A program made the translations under genes and the position numbers. Under the pieces are notes generated by a model. The model searched no databases and had not been told where the DNA came from. It saw only the letters and a program-made list of their open reading frames with translations. Source: CAYWTS01 sp964461265 (lineage in GTDB: Bacteria; Bacteroidota; Ignavibacteria; Tepidaquicellales; OLB5). Taken from it: a DNA stretch of 15,796 nt. Location: NCBI GenBank assembly GCA_964461265.1, contig CAYWTS010000041.1, positions 1 through 15,796 of the forward strand, read 5' to 3'. How positions within the stretch are numbered: position 1 is the first letter of the stretch; each line of letters begins with the position of its first letter. Positions 1 to 7,663 of this stretch are shown one piece after another.

Positions 1-3000
1 TTAGTTTTTTTTCTTCTCAGCTTCAGCTTCAAATCACCGTAAGCAGAAAAGATTGAGGGTACGATAACCAAAGTTAAAAACGTTGAAACAGCAAGTCCGA
101 ATATTATTGCAACACCCATTGGACGCCAGAAGGCTGCATTTTCGCTGCCTATTACCCAGCTAAAGCTTCTCCAGTCAAAATCGATGCCTGTAGTTAATGG
201 TATAAGTCCGGCTATTGTAGCAGCAGCAGTTAGAAACACAGGCCTTAATCTTATTACGCCTGCCTTAATCAGAGCCTCATCACGGCTTAAGCCCCGTTCT
301 TCAAGCACTTTCTGAAAATCGAGCAAAACAATAGCATTACGCACAACTATACCGGCAAGTGCAATTACTCCTATACCTGTCATTACTATACCAAACGGTG
401 TATTTGTAACAAGCAGTCCGGTAAATACACCTATAAAAGATAAAATAACCGAGAACATAATAATCATTGGTGTACCGACTGAATTGAATTCGATAACCAT
501 TAACATAAAAATCAGCAGCAGCGAAATAAAGAACGCTTTCATAAGGAAGCCCGATGTTTCCTGCTGTTCCTCCTGCTCACCTGTATAATTTATCAGGTAT
601 CCGTCGGGCAGTTTATAATCTTTTAACTTTGCCATCACATCATTCAGCACTTCGTTGCCAAGTCTTCCTTCGGCATTTGCTGATACAGTCACTACACGCT
701 TCAGGTCTTTCCGGTTTATTGCCCCTATACCGCCGGAAAAATCTACCGTAGCAACCGATGTAAGCGGCACTTTTACACCATCGCGGTTATTTATGTAAAG
801 ATTTTCAATCGATGAAATATTATCCCGCTGGTCTTTTTCAAGTCTTACAGTAATATCATACTCATCTTCACCTATACGGTACTTTGATGCAGTTGTGCCG
901 TTAATGGCAGTACGTATGTTAAATGCTATTTCGGATGTGCTTAGCTTATAAAGTGCAGCCTTCTCGCGGTCAACAGATACCTTAATTTCAGGCCTTGACT
1001 CATCGAAGTTATCTTTTAAATCCTTGATGCCCGGAATATCTTTAATCATTCTTTTTATTTCATCCGATATTTTCCCAAGCTGCTCGAAATTGTCACCTGA
1101 TATTTCGATATTAACCGGAGGTCCTACAGGCGGTCCCATTGCCTGTTTATCTATCTGAACGTCGCCGCCTGCAATACTGCTTAAAGCATTGCGAATATCT
1201 TCTATTGTTTCAAATGAGCTGCGTTCCCTATCAGCTTTATCAAGGAATGTTATAGACACATTGCTTTTATTCGGGATACCTTCACCGCTGAAATCAAGCG
1301 GATTGTTCGATGAGCCCACGTTCGCAACATAATATTCTATATCCCTGTACGGAGGCAGTTTAGATTCTATAACTTTAGTGAACTCGTTGGTTCTGTCTAT
1401 ATTTGTCCCGACAGGCATTGTTATGCTTATCCATGCCTGGCGCGGCTCAACATTCGGAAAGAACTCAACACCATTGTTAAACTTACCGTAAACAACAAAG
1501 ACAATTATTAACATAAGAACAGTACCGCTGATAATCTTAATCCTGTGTTTCAGCGAATATCTCAGCGCCTTCTCGTAGCTTTTGATGGTTGTACTGAAAA
1601 ACTTTTCATCGAACCATTCAATAAACCTTCTTACCGGGTTTATTTTCTTTGATTTCGAATTTTCCCTTTCTTTCTGAACATTTATGAAAACCGATGCCTG
1701 CACAGGGCTGAAAACCATAGCTACAAGCAATGATGATAAAAGGCAGACTATCAGTGTAATTGGCAGGAACTTCATAAACTCACCTACTATACCCGGGAAA
1801 AATAACAGAGGAAAAAATGACGAAATAATTGTAAGGGTTGCTATAGTAACAGGTTTTATAACTTCTTTCGGACCCTCAAGTGAGGCATCGTATGAATTGT
1901 ATCCCTCACGCTCCTGAAGCCTGTATATATTTTCCATTACAACAATTGCATCATCTACAATTATTCCCAGAACCATAATAAGCGTGAACAGAACAATCAT
2001 ATTCAAAGTTATACCCATAGCCTGAAGCACGAAGAACGATATCAAAAATGAAAGCGGAATTGATGTGGCAGTAAGCAGTGCATTTTTCAGCCCCAGGAAT
2101 AAAAGCAGAATCCCGACCACAAGCACCATGCCTGTTATAATACCATTCTCCAGCTCGTGAACTGTGTTATTTACAATTTTAGACTGGTCGCCCGTGAGAC
2201 TTATTTTAACCCCGGCGGGCAGTTCTTTCCTGTAGCTTTCAATAAGTTCCTTGGTTTCATCGGTAATTCTCACAAGATTTTCACCGCTGCGTTTTTTCAG
2301 AACTATGGTAATACTTTCATCACCGTTCTGGCGTGCATATGAAGTTCTGTCTTTATAACCGTATATAACCTGTGCAACATCGCGGACATAAATAGGTTTT
2401 TTCTGAATGTCGGTTTTAACAACAAGGTCACCAAGCAGTTCGGGATTTTCAATCTCGCCCGGTATCCTTACAAGATAATTCGACTTACCTACATCCACCC
2501 CGCCGCCGGGAACATTCATGTTTTCAGCATTGATAGTGTTAATAATGTCATTAAAGCTGAGGTTATAATATTTAAGCTTGTCTGCATCAACATTTATTTT
2601 CACTTCACGCTCAAGTCCGCCTACAACTTCTGCGTTTAATACACCGGGGATTTCTTCTATTTTATCGCTCAGGTTATCGGCAATATCCTTCAGCTTTGCA
2701 AGACCGTGATTGCCTGATATGTTAATGTAAAGTATAGGTAATTCTGAAAAATTTACCTCGCTAATTACCGGTTCTTTAATATCCTTGGGCATCTTTGTTT
2801 TTGCTACACCAACCTTATCTCTAACCTTCTGCAGGGCATCATCTATTTTGATATCGGGATTAAATTCAATGCTTACTATCGAAAAACTTTCACGCGATAC
2901 AGATGTGATGGTTTTTACATCTTTAATGCTTTTTACTTCTTTTTCTATTTCCTGTGTAACAAGATTTTCAATATCCTGAGGAGATACACCAACATAAACG

Positions 3001-3146
3001 GTTGACACAAATACATAGGGAATTGTGATAGATGGCGATGCTTCCCTCGGTAATGCTACATAAGAAAAGATACCCATTACAACAATCAGTAACATCAGGA
3101 CATAAATAACTATCCTGTTATCGATGAACACTTTGAAAAATTTCAT
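1..3146 (-). CDS. RND efflux pump inner-membrane permease (HAE1/AcrB-like), 3' end cut by window edge
   Basis: Proton-driven inner-membrane subunit of a tripartite efflux pump. I read the frame by hand from the ATG at 3146 and it stays open through 1048 codons to the window edge. The TTA at bases 1-3 is out of frame, so the true stop lies just outside. The N-terminus (MKFFKVFIDNRIVIYV) is a typical RND TM1. A large periplasmic domain follows, then TM4 with the proton-relay pair D398/D399 in GIIVDDAIVVMENI. A second periplasmic domain is followed by the TM10-TM12 block (RLRPVFLTAAATIAG, then FWRPMGVAIIFGL). The position of AcrB Lys940 is Arg here (R936, VVRNAIVLLDF). Length matches the family's usual 1020-1070 residues. 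It is the last gene seen of the tetR-TolC-adaptor-pump operon, 76 bp after the adaptor. No heavy-metal (CusA) signature was noticed, so HAE1-type hydrophobic or amphiphilic substrates are more likely. Actual substrates are unknown. Confidence 0.95.
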   Translation of the reverse strand, partial: MKFFKVFIDNRIVIYVLMLLIVVMGIFSYVALPREASPSITIPYVFVSTVYVGVSPQDIENLVTQEIEKEVKSIKDVKTITSVSRESFSIVSIEFNPDIKIDDALQKVRDKVGVAKTKMPKDIKEPVISEVNFSELPILYINISGNHGLAKLKDIADNLSDKIEEIPGVLNAEVVGGLEREVKINVDADKLKYYNLSFNDIINTINAENMNVPGGGVDVGKSNYLVRIPGEIENPELLGDLVVKTDIQKKPIYVRDVAQVIYGYKDRTSYARQNGDESITIVLKKRSGENLVRITDETKELIESYRKELPAGVKISLTGDQSKIVNNTVHELENGIITGMVLVVGILLLFLGLKNALLTATSIPLSFLISFFVLQAMGITLNMIVLFTLIMVLGIIVDDAIVVMENIYRLQEREGYNSYDASLEGPKEVIKPVTIATLTIISSFFPLLFFPGIVGEFMKFLPITLIVCLLSSLLVAMVFSPVQASVFINVQKERENSKSKKINPVRRFIEWFDEKFFSTTIKSYEKALRYSLKHRIKIISGTVLMLIIVFVVYGKFNNGVEFFPNVEPRQAWISITMPVGTNIDRTNEFTKVIESKLPPYRDIEYYVANVGSSNNPLDFSGEGIPNKSNVSITFLDKADRERSSFETIEDIRNALSSIAGGDVQIDKQAMGPPVGPPVNIEISGDNFEQLGKISDEIKRMIKDIPGIKDLKDNFDESRPEIKVSVDREKAALYKLSTSEIAFNIRTAINGTTASKYRIGEDEYDITVRLEKDQRDNISSIENLYINNRDGVKVPLTSVATVDFSGGIGAINRKDLKRVVTVSANAEGRLGNEVLNDVMAKLKDYKLPDGYLINYTGEQEEQQETSGFLMKAFFISLLLIFMLMVIEFNSVGTPMIIMFSVILSFIGVFTGLLVTNTPFGIVMTGIGVIALAGIVVRNAIVLLDFQKVLEERGLSRDEALIKAGVIRLRPVFLTAAATIAGLIPLTTGIDFDWRSFSWVIGSENAAFWRPMGVAIIFGLAVSTFLTLVIVPSIFSAYGDLKLKLRRKKT

Positions 3147-3222
3147 ATAATGTTAATTAATTTAAACTTTACAGAACTCTCGCCGCAGCATAATGCTGTA
3201 ATAGCCTCGGTACAAATAAAAA

Positions 3223-4263
3223 TCAATTCCCGATCTGAACTTTATCACCCTCTGCCAGTGACTGAAATCCCTCGCTAATCAGCTTTTCACCAATATTCAG
3301 CCCCGATACTACAAGCACCATATTTCCGTTTCTTCCGTCAAGCTCAACCAGCCTCTTTTTAGCAGTATCGCCTTCAAGAATAAAAACATATTTTTCTTCG
3401 CCATAATCAACAATGAGATCCTGAGGAATTACAACAGCATCGGTAACTTTATTTTTCGAAATCAATACATTTGCATTCATTTCGGGTTTCAGCAGTCTGT
3501 CACGGTTATTAATAACCACCTCAATCTCAATTGTCCTGCTGGTAGATGACAATCCGGGTGAAATATAATTTATTTTCCCGGTAAATTCGGAACCGGGCAG
3601 AATATCAACGGTTACTGTAATTTCCTGCCCCTTTTTAATATTGTTTATATACCTTTCAGGAACACCGGCAGTAATTTTCACGCTCGAAACGTCAACTATG
3701 TTCAGTATCGGAACGCCGGGTGCCGACATCTCGCCTTTGTTCATATACTTTTCGTCAATAATTCCGTTTATCGGTGAACGGACATACTGCTTTTTTAACC
3801 TCGTTCTTAAAACATCCAGTGCTCTGCCTGCTGCTTCCATCTGCCACTTTGCCGTTTGCCATTGTATCTCGGTTGTGGCATTCTGTTTCCAAAGCAAATC
3901 CTGCTTTTCAAAGTTCATCTTAGCAAGCTCATATTGTGCTTCAAGCTGTTCGTATGTAGCTTTATCTACTTCTTTATTAAGTCTTACAACTATAGAACCC
4001 CGTGAAACCCTGCTCCCTTTATCGAGCACAGAATATATCAATCCCCCTTCTTCAGATGAAAGCTTCGCTGTTGCCACCGGCTTCACTATTCCTACAACCT
4101 TGAAATCATCGGTAAAATCAGATGGCTTTATTTCGATAACTTTTACAAGAGGTAATTTCTTTTGCTCTTCATTCGGCTTTGTCTCACTTTTCTTTGAGCA
4201 GGCATAAAAGGCAAATAATGAAATAACACCTGTAATAATAAAAAATTTAGATATATTTGTCAT
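3223..4263 (-). CDS. RND periplasmic adaptor subunit (membrane fusion protein), lipoprotein
   Basis: Links the RND pump to the outer-membrane channel. The 346-residue protein starts with a lipoprotein signal: a basic start, a hydrophobic stretch and a lipobox FYAC with Cys22 as the acylation site, followed by a charged linker. After that come the first half of a biotinyl-lipoyl-like domain (about 60-100, GSRVSRGSIVVRL), a short alpha-hairpin (about 100-160), the second lipoyl half (VRSPINGIIDEKYMNKGEM, about 161-180), a beta-barrel (about 190-270) and a membrane-proximal domain (about 275-344). This is the HlyD/AcrA order at normal length. The ATG start is well placed for the signal peptide. 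It lies 19 bp downstream of the TolC-like gene and 76 bp upstream of the pump, all on the minus strand, which supports one operon. No Met/His-rich metal-binding segment is seen. Confidence 0.93.
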   Translation of the reverse strand: MTNISKFFIITGVISLFAFYACSKKSETKPNEEQKKLPLVKVIEIKPSDFTDDFKVVGIVKPVATAKLSSEEGGLIYSVLDKGSRVSRGSIVVRLNKEVDKATYEQLEAQYELAKMNFEKQDLLWKQNATTEIQWQTAKWQMEAAGRALDVLRTRLKKQYVRSPINGIIDEKYMNKGEMSAPGVPILNIVDVSSVKITAGVPERYINNIKKGQEITVTVDILPGSEFTGKINYISPGLSSTSRTIEIEVVINNRDRLLKPEMNANVLISKNKVTDAVVIPQDLIVDYGEEKYVFILEGDTAKKRLVELDGRNGNMVLVVSGLNIGEKLISEGFQSLAEGDKVQIGN

Positions 4264-4282
4264 TTTAGTTATTAATAATTAT

Positions 4283-5590
4283 TTACTTTTCTAAAAGCTG
4301 TTCAAGCTCTGTTCTTGAATTCAGGTAATCGTATATTGCCTGAATATATCCAAGCTTCACCTGGCTTAAAAGCAGTTCGGCATCAATTACGTCTATTTGG
4401 TTTATCACGCCGCTTTTAAAACTTATGTTTGCAAGCTCAACACCGCGTTCTGCAAGTATAATGTTTTCTTTCTGTGCTTTTATACGGTTTTTGGCGTCCT
4501 CCAACTTCAGTAAAATGCTCTCGGTCTGGGTTTTAAGAATTTCTTTTACATTCGATATGGTTTCATCGCTCTTTTTTATCTCTATTTCCGACTGCTGCTC
4601 TTTGTAGCTGCTGGATAAAAAGTTCAGGTTCCATGATAAGCCAATACCTGCTGAAATTGAATTATAGTATTTGTACTTCAGAATATTTTTCCCGTCGTTT
4701 TCCTGCGCAGTAAGCTGGTACTGTCCAAACAGGTAAAGCTTGGGCATAAAATTGGAGGCATCTATATCATTAAGCTCCCTGTTTATTGACTTGTTTATTT
4801 TCAGCTGGCGGATAGAAACGTTTCTCTCGGAAATTTTCCCCGTCAGCTCGCTCAAACTGCCCCATACTTCTGTACTGTCATAGCTCAGCGAACCTGTCAC
4901 GTCAATATCTTCGGCTATTTTCAAGCCAATGGTGTTTTTTAAGAACTTCTTTGCAATTTCCAGGTTGTTTTCTGCCTGCTTAAGCTGCGGCTTTATGTTC
5001 TCAACATTAACTTTTGCACGAAGGTAATCGAACTCGGTATTCACGCCTGCATTGTAACGCGATTCTACTACTCTCAGGTTTTCCTCTGAACGGCTAAGGC
5101 TCGAGCGGTTTACCTCAATAACTTCTTTCAGTAAAAGAACGTTAAGGTAAGCTTTCGTTACATCAGCTTTTATCTTTGATTCTTTCTGCCTGATGCTTTC
5201 TTCCTGCAGCTCGTTATAATACTGTGCTATTCTGACAGCCGAAAACACCGGTGTTCCAAGCAGCGGTATAGGTTCAGATACCGAAAATGTATGAGTTATT
5301 GCATTATCGGTCGTAATCTCAACATACTGGCCCATAATCAGGTAAACCTGTTTTTTGAAATTCCTCATATAAGTTGAGCTTAAAGAGAAGCTGGGTATCA
5401 GGTTTTCGCTGTAGACCTCCTTTATTTTGGTTTCGGCTTTCAGCTTATCCATCTTTGCAATTACAAGCTCCGAATTATTTTTCTTTGCAAGCGATATCAA
5501 CTCATCAAGTGTGAGAATTTTCACGTTTTGTGCCTGTAAATGTGTACAGACAAGTAATAAAACTATAATGGATATAAAATATTTTCTCAT
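4283..5590 (-). CDS. TolC-family outer-membrane efflux protein
   Basis: Outer-membrane channel of the tripartite pump. I chose the ATG at 5590 (MRKYFISIIVLLL) because it gives a compact signal peptide ending near LQA-Q. A TTG two codons upstream would add only two residues. The mature protein has two structural repeats of the OEP fold. Each ends in a conserved helix-hairpin segment: SRYNAGVNTEFDYLRAKVNV in the first half and FKSGVINQIDVIDAELLLSQ near the C-terminus, with long heptad-rich helices between. At 435 residues it is within the normal range. It starts 12 bp after the regulator's stop and is followed by the adaptor after 19 bp, so the four genes are probably co-transcribed and the channel is dedicated to this pump. 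Confidence 0.93.
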   Translation of the reverse strand: MRKYFISIIVLLLVCTHLQAQNVKILTLDELISLAKKNNSELVIAKMDKLKAETKIKEVYSENLIPSFSLSSTYMRNFKKQVYLIMGQYVEITTDNAITHTFSVSEPIPLLGTPVFSAVRIAQYYNELQEESIRQKESKIKADVTKAYLNVLLLKEVIEVNRSSLSRSEENLRVVESRYNAGVNTEFDYLRAKVNVENIKPQLKQAENNLEIAKKFLKNTIGLKIAEDIDVTGSLSYDSTEVWGSLSELTGKISERNVSIRQLKINKSINRELNDIDASNFMPKLYLFGQYQLTAQENDGKNILKYKYYNSISAGIGLSWNLNFLSSSYKEQQSEIEIKKSDETISNVKEILKTQTESILLKLEDAKNRIKAQKENIILAERGVELANISFKSGVINQIDVIDAELLLSQVKLGYIQAIYDYLNSRTELEQLLEK

Positions 5591-5602
5591 AGGCAAATTC
5601 TA

Positions 5603-6241
5603 TTAAACAATTTCGAATAATTTTTTGGTTTTTGTGTATTTCTCTTTTCCGGCAGGTGTAAGGAACCCGTTTAAAAACATTTCTGAAGTGAGCCTGAATG
5701 CCTGCTGAAGTGAAAATTTATTGTTCATAATAAAATCAGTATCGGTAACTGCCTTTAAGGCTCCTATAAACGCAGTAATCAATAGCGAGGGAGGTGTGTT
5801 TTCCACCAGCTTTTCTTTCCTGCCCTGTTCAAGAAGCCTTGACATTACTTTAATAACATGGGCGTCGCGGAAATCATCGAATTTTTTCATGCAATGAGGT
5901 GCATGCAGTTGAATATCTTTAAGCCACTTTTCACTGCAGTTGGTAAAATGCGTTAGGTTTAGATTAATTATCTTAATAAATTTTGTTACAGCATCATCGC
6001 CTGAATCCAGAACTTCCTGGATCATCTCTTTCGCCCAGTTCATTCTAAAGACACATACTTCCTCAACGAGATTTTCTTTGGATGAATAATGCTTGTAAAT
6101 GGTTTTTTTGCTTATATGCAGCTCTTGTGCAATTTCATCCATCGAGGTCTTGTAAAAACCTTCGGTTATGAACTTCTTATGAGCATAATCTATTATCCGC
6201 TCGCGTTCAACGTTATTTGTATTTTCAGGAATTTTCGTCAA
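5603..6241 (-). CDS. TetR/AcrR-family transcriptional regulator, first gene of the efflux operon
   Basis: Likely ligand-responsive repressor of its own operon. The 212-residue protein has a TetR N-terminal helix-turn-helix at about residues 16-60 (TSMDEIAQELHISKKTIYKH then YSSKENL). Its all-helical ligand domain is unlike any I can name. The start is TTG at 6239-6241: upstream in frame there is no ATG before a TGA at 6284-6286, and the next internal ATG (Met34) would delete half the HTH. The 9-bp inverted repeat at 6242-6273 touches the start codon, which fits autoregulation. It is followed after 12 bp by the TolC-like gene. The CDF exporter gene is divergent. The inducer is unknown; it could be a pump substrate or, given the CDF neighbour, a metal. 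Confidence 0.9.
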   Translation of the reverse strand: MTKIPENTNNVERERIIDYAHKKFITEGFYKTSMDEIAQELHISKKTIYKHYSSKENLVEEVCVFRMNWAKEMIQEVLDSGDDAVTKFIKIINLNLTHFTNCSEKWLKDIQLHAPHCMKKFDDFRDAHVIKVMSRLLEQGRKEKLVENTPPSLLITAFIGALKAVTDTDFIMNNKFSLQQAFRLTSEMFLNGFLTPAGKEKYTKTKKLFEIV

Positions 6242-6273
6242 TTGGAAACTTTTATCGTTTCTATAGTTTCCAA
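6242..6273. promoter_or_regulatory. Candidate TetR operator: 9-bp perfect inverted repeat
   Basis: TTGGAAACT (6242-6250) and AGTTTCCAA (6265-6273) are perfect inverted repeats with a 14-bp spacer. A further GTTTC at 6257-6261 pairs with GAAAC at 6245-6249, so the half-site core GAAAC/GTTTC occurs three times. The repeat ends exactly at the regulator's TTG start codon and lies between divergent genes, as expected of a TetR-family operator. That it is bound by this regulator is inference. Confidence 0.65.
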
Positions 6274-6358
6274 AATAACTATTTCAAAATACTTTATCAA
6301 GCCGTTAAAAGCTCTTGAGGTGTATATTTATGTTAATAATTAAGTTATTTTAGCGGAA
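6274..6358. promoter_or_regulatory. Divergent promoter region between tetR-type regulator and CDF exporter
   Basis: This 85-bp AT-rich stretch must hold, with the operator next to it, the promoters of both the efflux operon (minus) and the CDF gene (plus). On the plus strand TATATTTA at 6323-6330 matches the Bacteroidota -7 element TAnnTTTG at all but the last base. No good -33 partner is seen. On the minus strand two copies of TATTTTG lie in tandem just upstream of and into the operator. Exact transcription starts cannot be assigned. Confidence 0.4.
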
Positions 6359-7360
6359 ATGGAAGCCCGAGCTGACATAAATAAAAAGCATGCAGCACTT
6401 ATCTCGCTTATAATCGGTGTATTAATGTTCTTCGGAAAGATGGGGGCGTATTTATTAACGCGTTCAACTGCAGTGCTTTCCGATGCAATGGAATCGGTTG
6501 TTCATATTTTTGCAACCGGCTTTGCCTTTTACAGCCTGCATCTTTCTACTAAACCCCCTGACAGCGGGCATCCATACGGACACGGCAAGGTTGAGTATTT
6601 TTCTGCCGGCTTCGAAGGTGCTATGATTATTATTGCAGCTATATCTATTATTGCATACGCTGTAAAAGATATTATTTTCGGCACGCATTTAGAACAGCTT
6701 GATACAGGTGCCGTTATTATATTGGGTGCAAGTATTATTAATGCCGTGCTTGGCGTATACCTGATAAGGACAGGCAGAAAAACTAAAAGCCTGGTGCTTA
6801 TTGCCGACGGAAAACATGTTTTAACCGATTCATACACAAGTATAGGTGCTTTTATTGCACTGATACTTGTGCTCTGGACAGGCATTATACAAATAGATGC
6901 AATTATTGCCGTTATTATGGCTTTGAACATATTATGGACGGGAAAGAACCTTGTGAGGGAATCAGTTGGGGGATTAATGAATGAAACCGATACGGAGACA
7001 CTGAAAGAAATTGCCCGTGCGCTGGAAGAGATAAGGCGGAAAGACAAAAACCTGATAGACCTGCACTTGCTTAGATACTGGCGTTCGGGCAACAGGTACT
7101 TTGTTGATTTTCATCTCACGATACCATACTTTTTAACGGTAGTGCAGTCACACGAGCTTTCACATAAGCTTGATGGAATGTTTAAAATTATTTTCCATAC
7201 AAACGATGTTGAGCTTCTTTCACATATTGAACCCTGCGAACCGACCTGCTGTGTTATATGCAGAAAAGACAATTGCACAGTCCGCAAAAAACCGTTTGAA
7301 ATAGAAATAAAATGGGATAATAAAAAAATTACATCCCTTTCGAAGTATTCGCTGATATAA
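6359..7360 (+). CDS. Cation diffusion facilitator (CDF) family divalent-metal exporter, FieF/YiiP-like
   Basis: Inner-membrane antiporter that exports a divalent metal for protons. The 333-residue protein has about six membrane helices in residues 10-200 and a cytoplasmic C-terminal domain. The loop GHPYGHGKVEYF (70-81) matches the YiiP NHSFGHGKAE loop and anchors the alignment. By it, the TM2 metal ligands D45 and D49 of YiiP become E45 and H49 here. The TM5 pair H153/D157 (HVLTD) is conserved. The C-terminal domain has HELSHKLDG (265-273) and FHTNDVE (279-285). A Cys-rich tail follows (H289, C293, C297, C298, C301, C306) that may bind metal. It is divergent from the tetR-led efflux operon and shares its control region. 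Family membership is sure; the metal cannot be told from sequence. Confidence 0.93.
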   Translation: MEARADINKKHAALISLIIGVLMFFGKMGAYLLTRSTAVLSDAMESVVHIFATGFAFYSLHLSTKPPDSGHPYGHGKVEYFSAGFEGAMIIIAAISIIAYAVKDIIFGTHLEQLDTGAVIILGASIINAVLGVYLIRTGRKTKSLVLIADGKHVLTDSYTSIGAFIALILVLWTGIIQIDAIIAVIMALNILWTGKNLVRESVGGLMNETDTETLKEIARALEEIRRKDKNLIDLHLLRYWRSGNRYFVDFHLTIPYFLTVVQSHELSHKLDGMFKIIFHTNDVELLSHIEPCEPTCCVICRKDNCTVRKKPFEIEIKWDNKKITSLSKYSLI

Positions 7361-7565
7361 CTTAAAATACACTATTTTCTGCGTTAAATCTTCAGCAGGC
7401 AGGTTTTTAAAACTAAATCAAATTTGTTATTAATGCAAAAATATTACGGAGGTGAAGTATAGACTTTTGTTATGCATAAATGTAAAACTAAATATTATAC
7501 AGCTTTTTTACCAACTTTTGAATTCTTCCCTGAAACTTTTAATATAAATTGCTGTTAACTATATT
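7361..7565. other. Non-coding gap after the CDF gene
   Basis: First two thirds of a 303-bp gap between two plus-strand genes. It is AT-rich. No ORF with a plausible start was found and no strong terminator follows the CDF gene; a CTGC/GCAG pair near 7379-7398 is too weak. The gap's useful content is the -7 element and hairpin listed next. Confidence 0.6.
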
Positions 7566-7573
7566 TACATTTG
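7566..7573 (+). promoter_or_regulatory. Bacteroidota-type -7 promoter element
   Basis: TACATTTG matches the Bacteroidota housekeeping -7 consensus TAnnTTTG exactly. Transcription would start some 5-8 bases downstream, at about 7578-7581, which is where the hairpin begins. No clear TTTG-type -33 element is seen at the usual distance; TTG at 7549-7551 is too close. It would drive the two thioredoxin-fold genes. Confidence 0.45.
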
Positions 7574-7577
7574 AGTG

Positions 7578-7635
7578 AAACCTGACAGGTATTTCCAGAA
7601 GGGAAGGCTTCACCAAGAAACCTGTCAGGTTTTTT
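7578..7635 (+). terminator. Strong 13-bp hairpin with T-tract (leader attenuator or terminator)
   Basis: AAACCTGACAGGT (7578-7590) and ACCTGTCAGGTTT (7620-7632) are perfectly complementary, with a 29-base loop that has smaller self-complementary parts (TTCC/GGAA). T's run from 7630 to 7635. The shape is that of an intrinsic terminator. It lies 28 bp before the start codon of the redox pair and just after a -7 element, so it may act in that transcript's 5' leader. It could alternatively end transcription from the CDF gene 217 bp upstream, or be an intergenic repeat unit found elsewhere in the genome. Confidence 0.6.
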
Positions 7636-7663
7636 ATATTTACATTAATTATTAATTAACAAT

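Noticed and set aside
1..3. TTA at the first bases as the stop codon of the RND gene
   Set aside because: It is out of frame with the ATG at 3146; in the correct frame the gene runs off the window with no stop.
3186..3198. CAGCATAATGCTG palindrome between adaptor and pump genes
   Set aside because: Only a 5-bp stem with a 3-base loop and no T-tract; too weak to call a terminator or processing site.
3641..4207. 188-codon plus-strand ORF over the adaptor gene
   Set aside because: Antisense shadow of a clear adaptor gene; Ser/Phe-rich composition typical of a reversed reading frame.
6529..7092. 187-codon minus-strand ORF over the CDF gene
   Set aside because: Antisense shadow; the plus-strand CDF frame has all family motifs.
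7379..7398. Terminator for the CDF gene (CTGC/GCAG)
   Set aside because: A four-pair stem is not enough to support termination.
7452..7547. A 31-residue ORF starting GTG right after a GGAG sequence
   Set aside because: The GGAG abuts the GTG with no spacing, and the peptide shows no feature of a real small protein.
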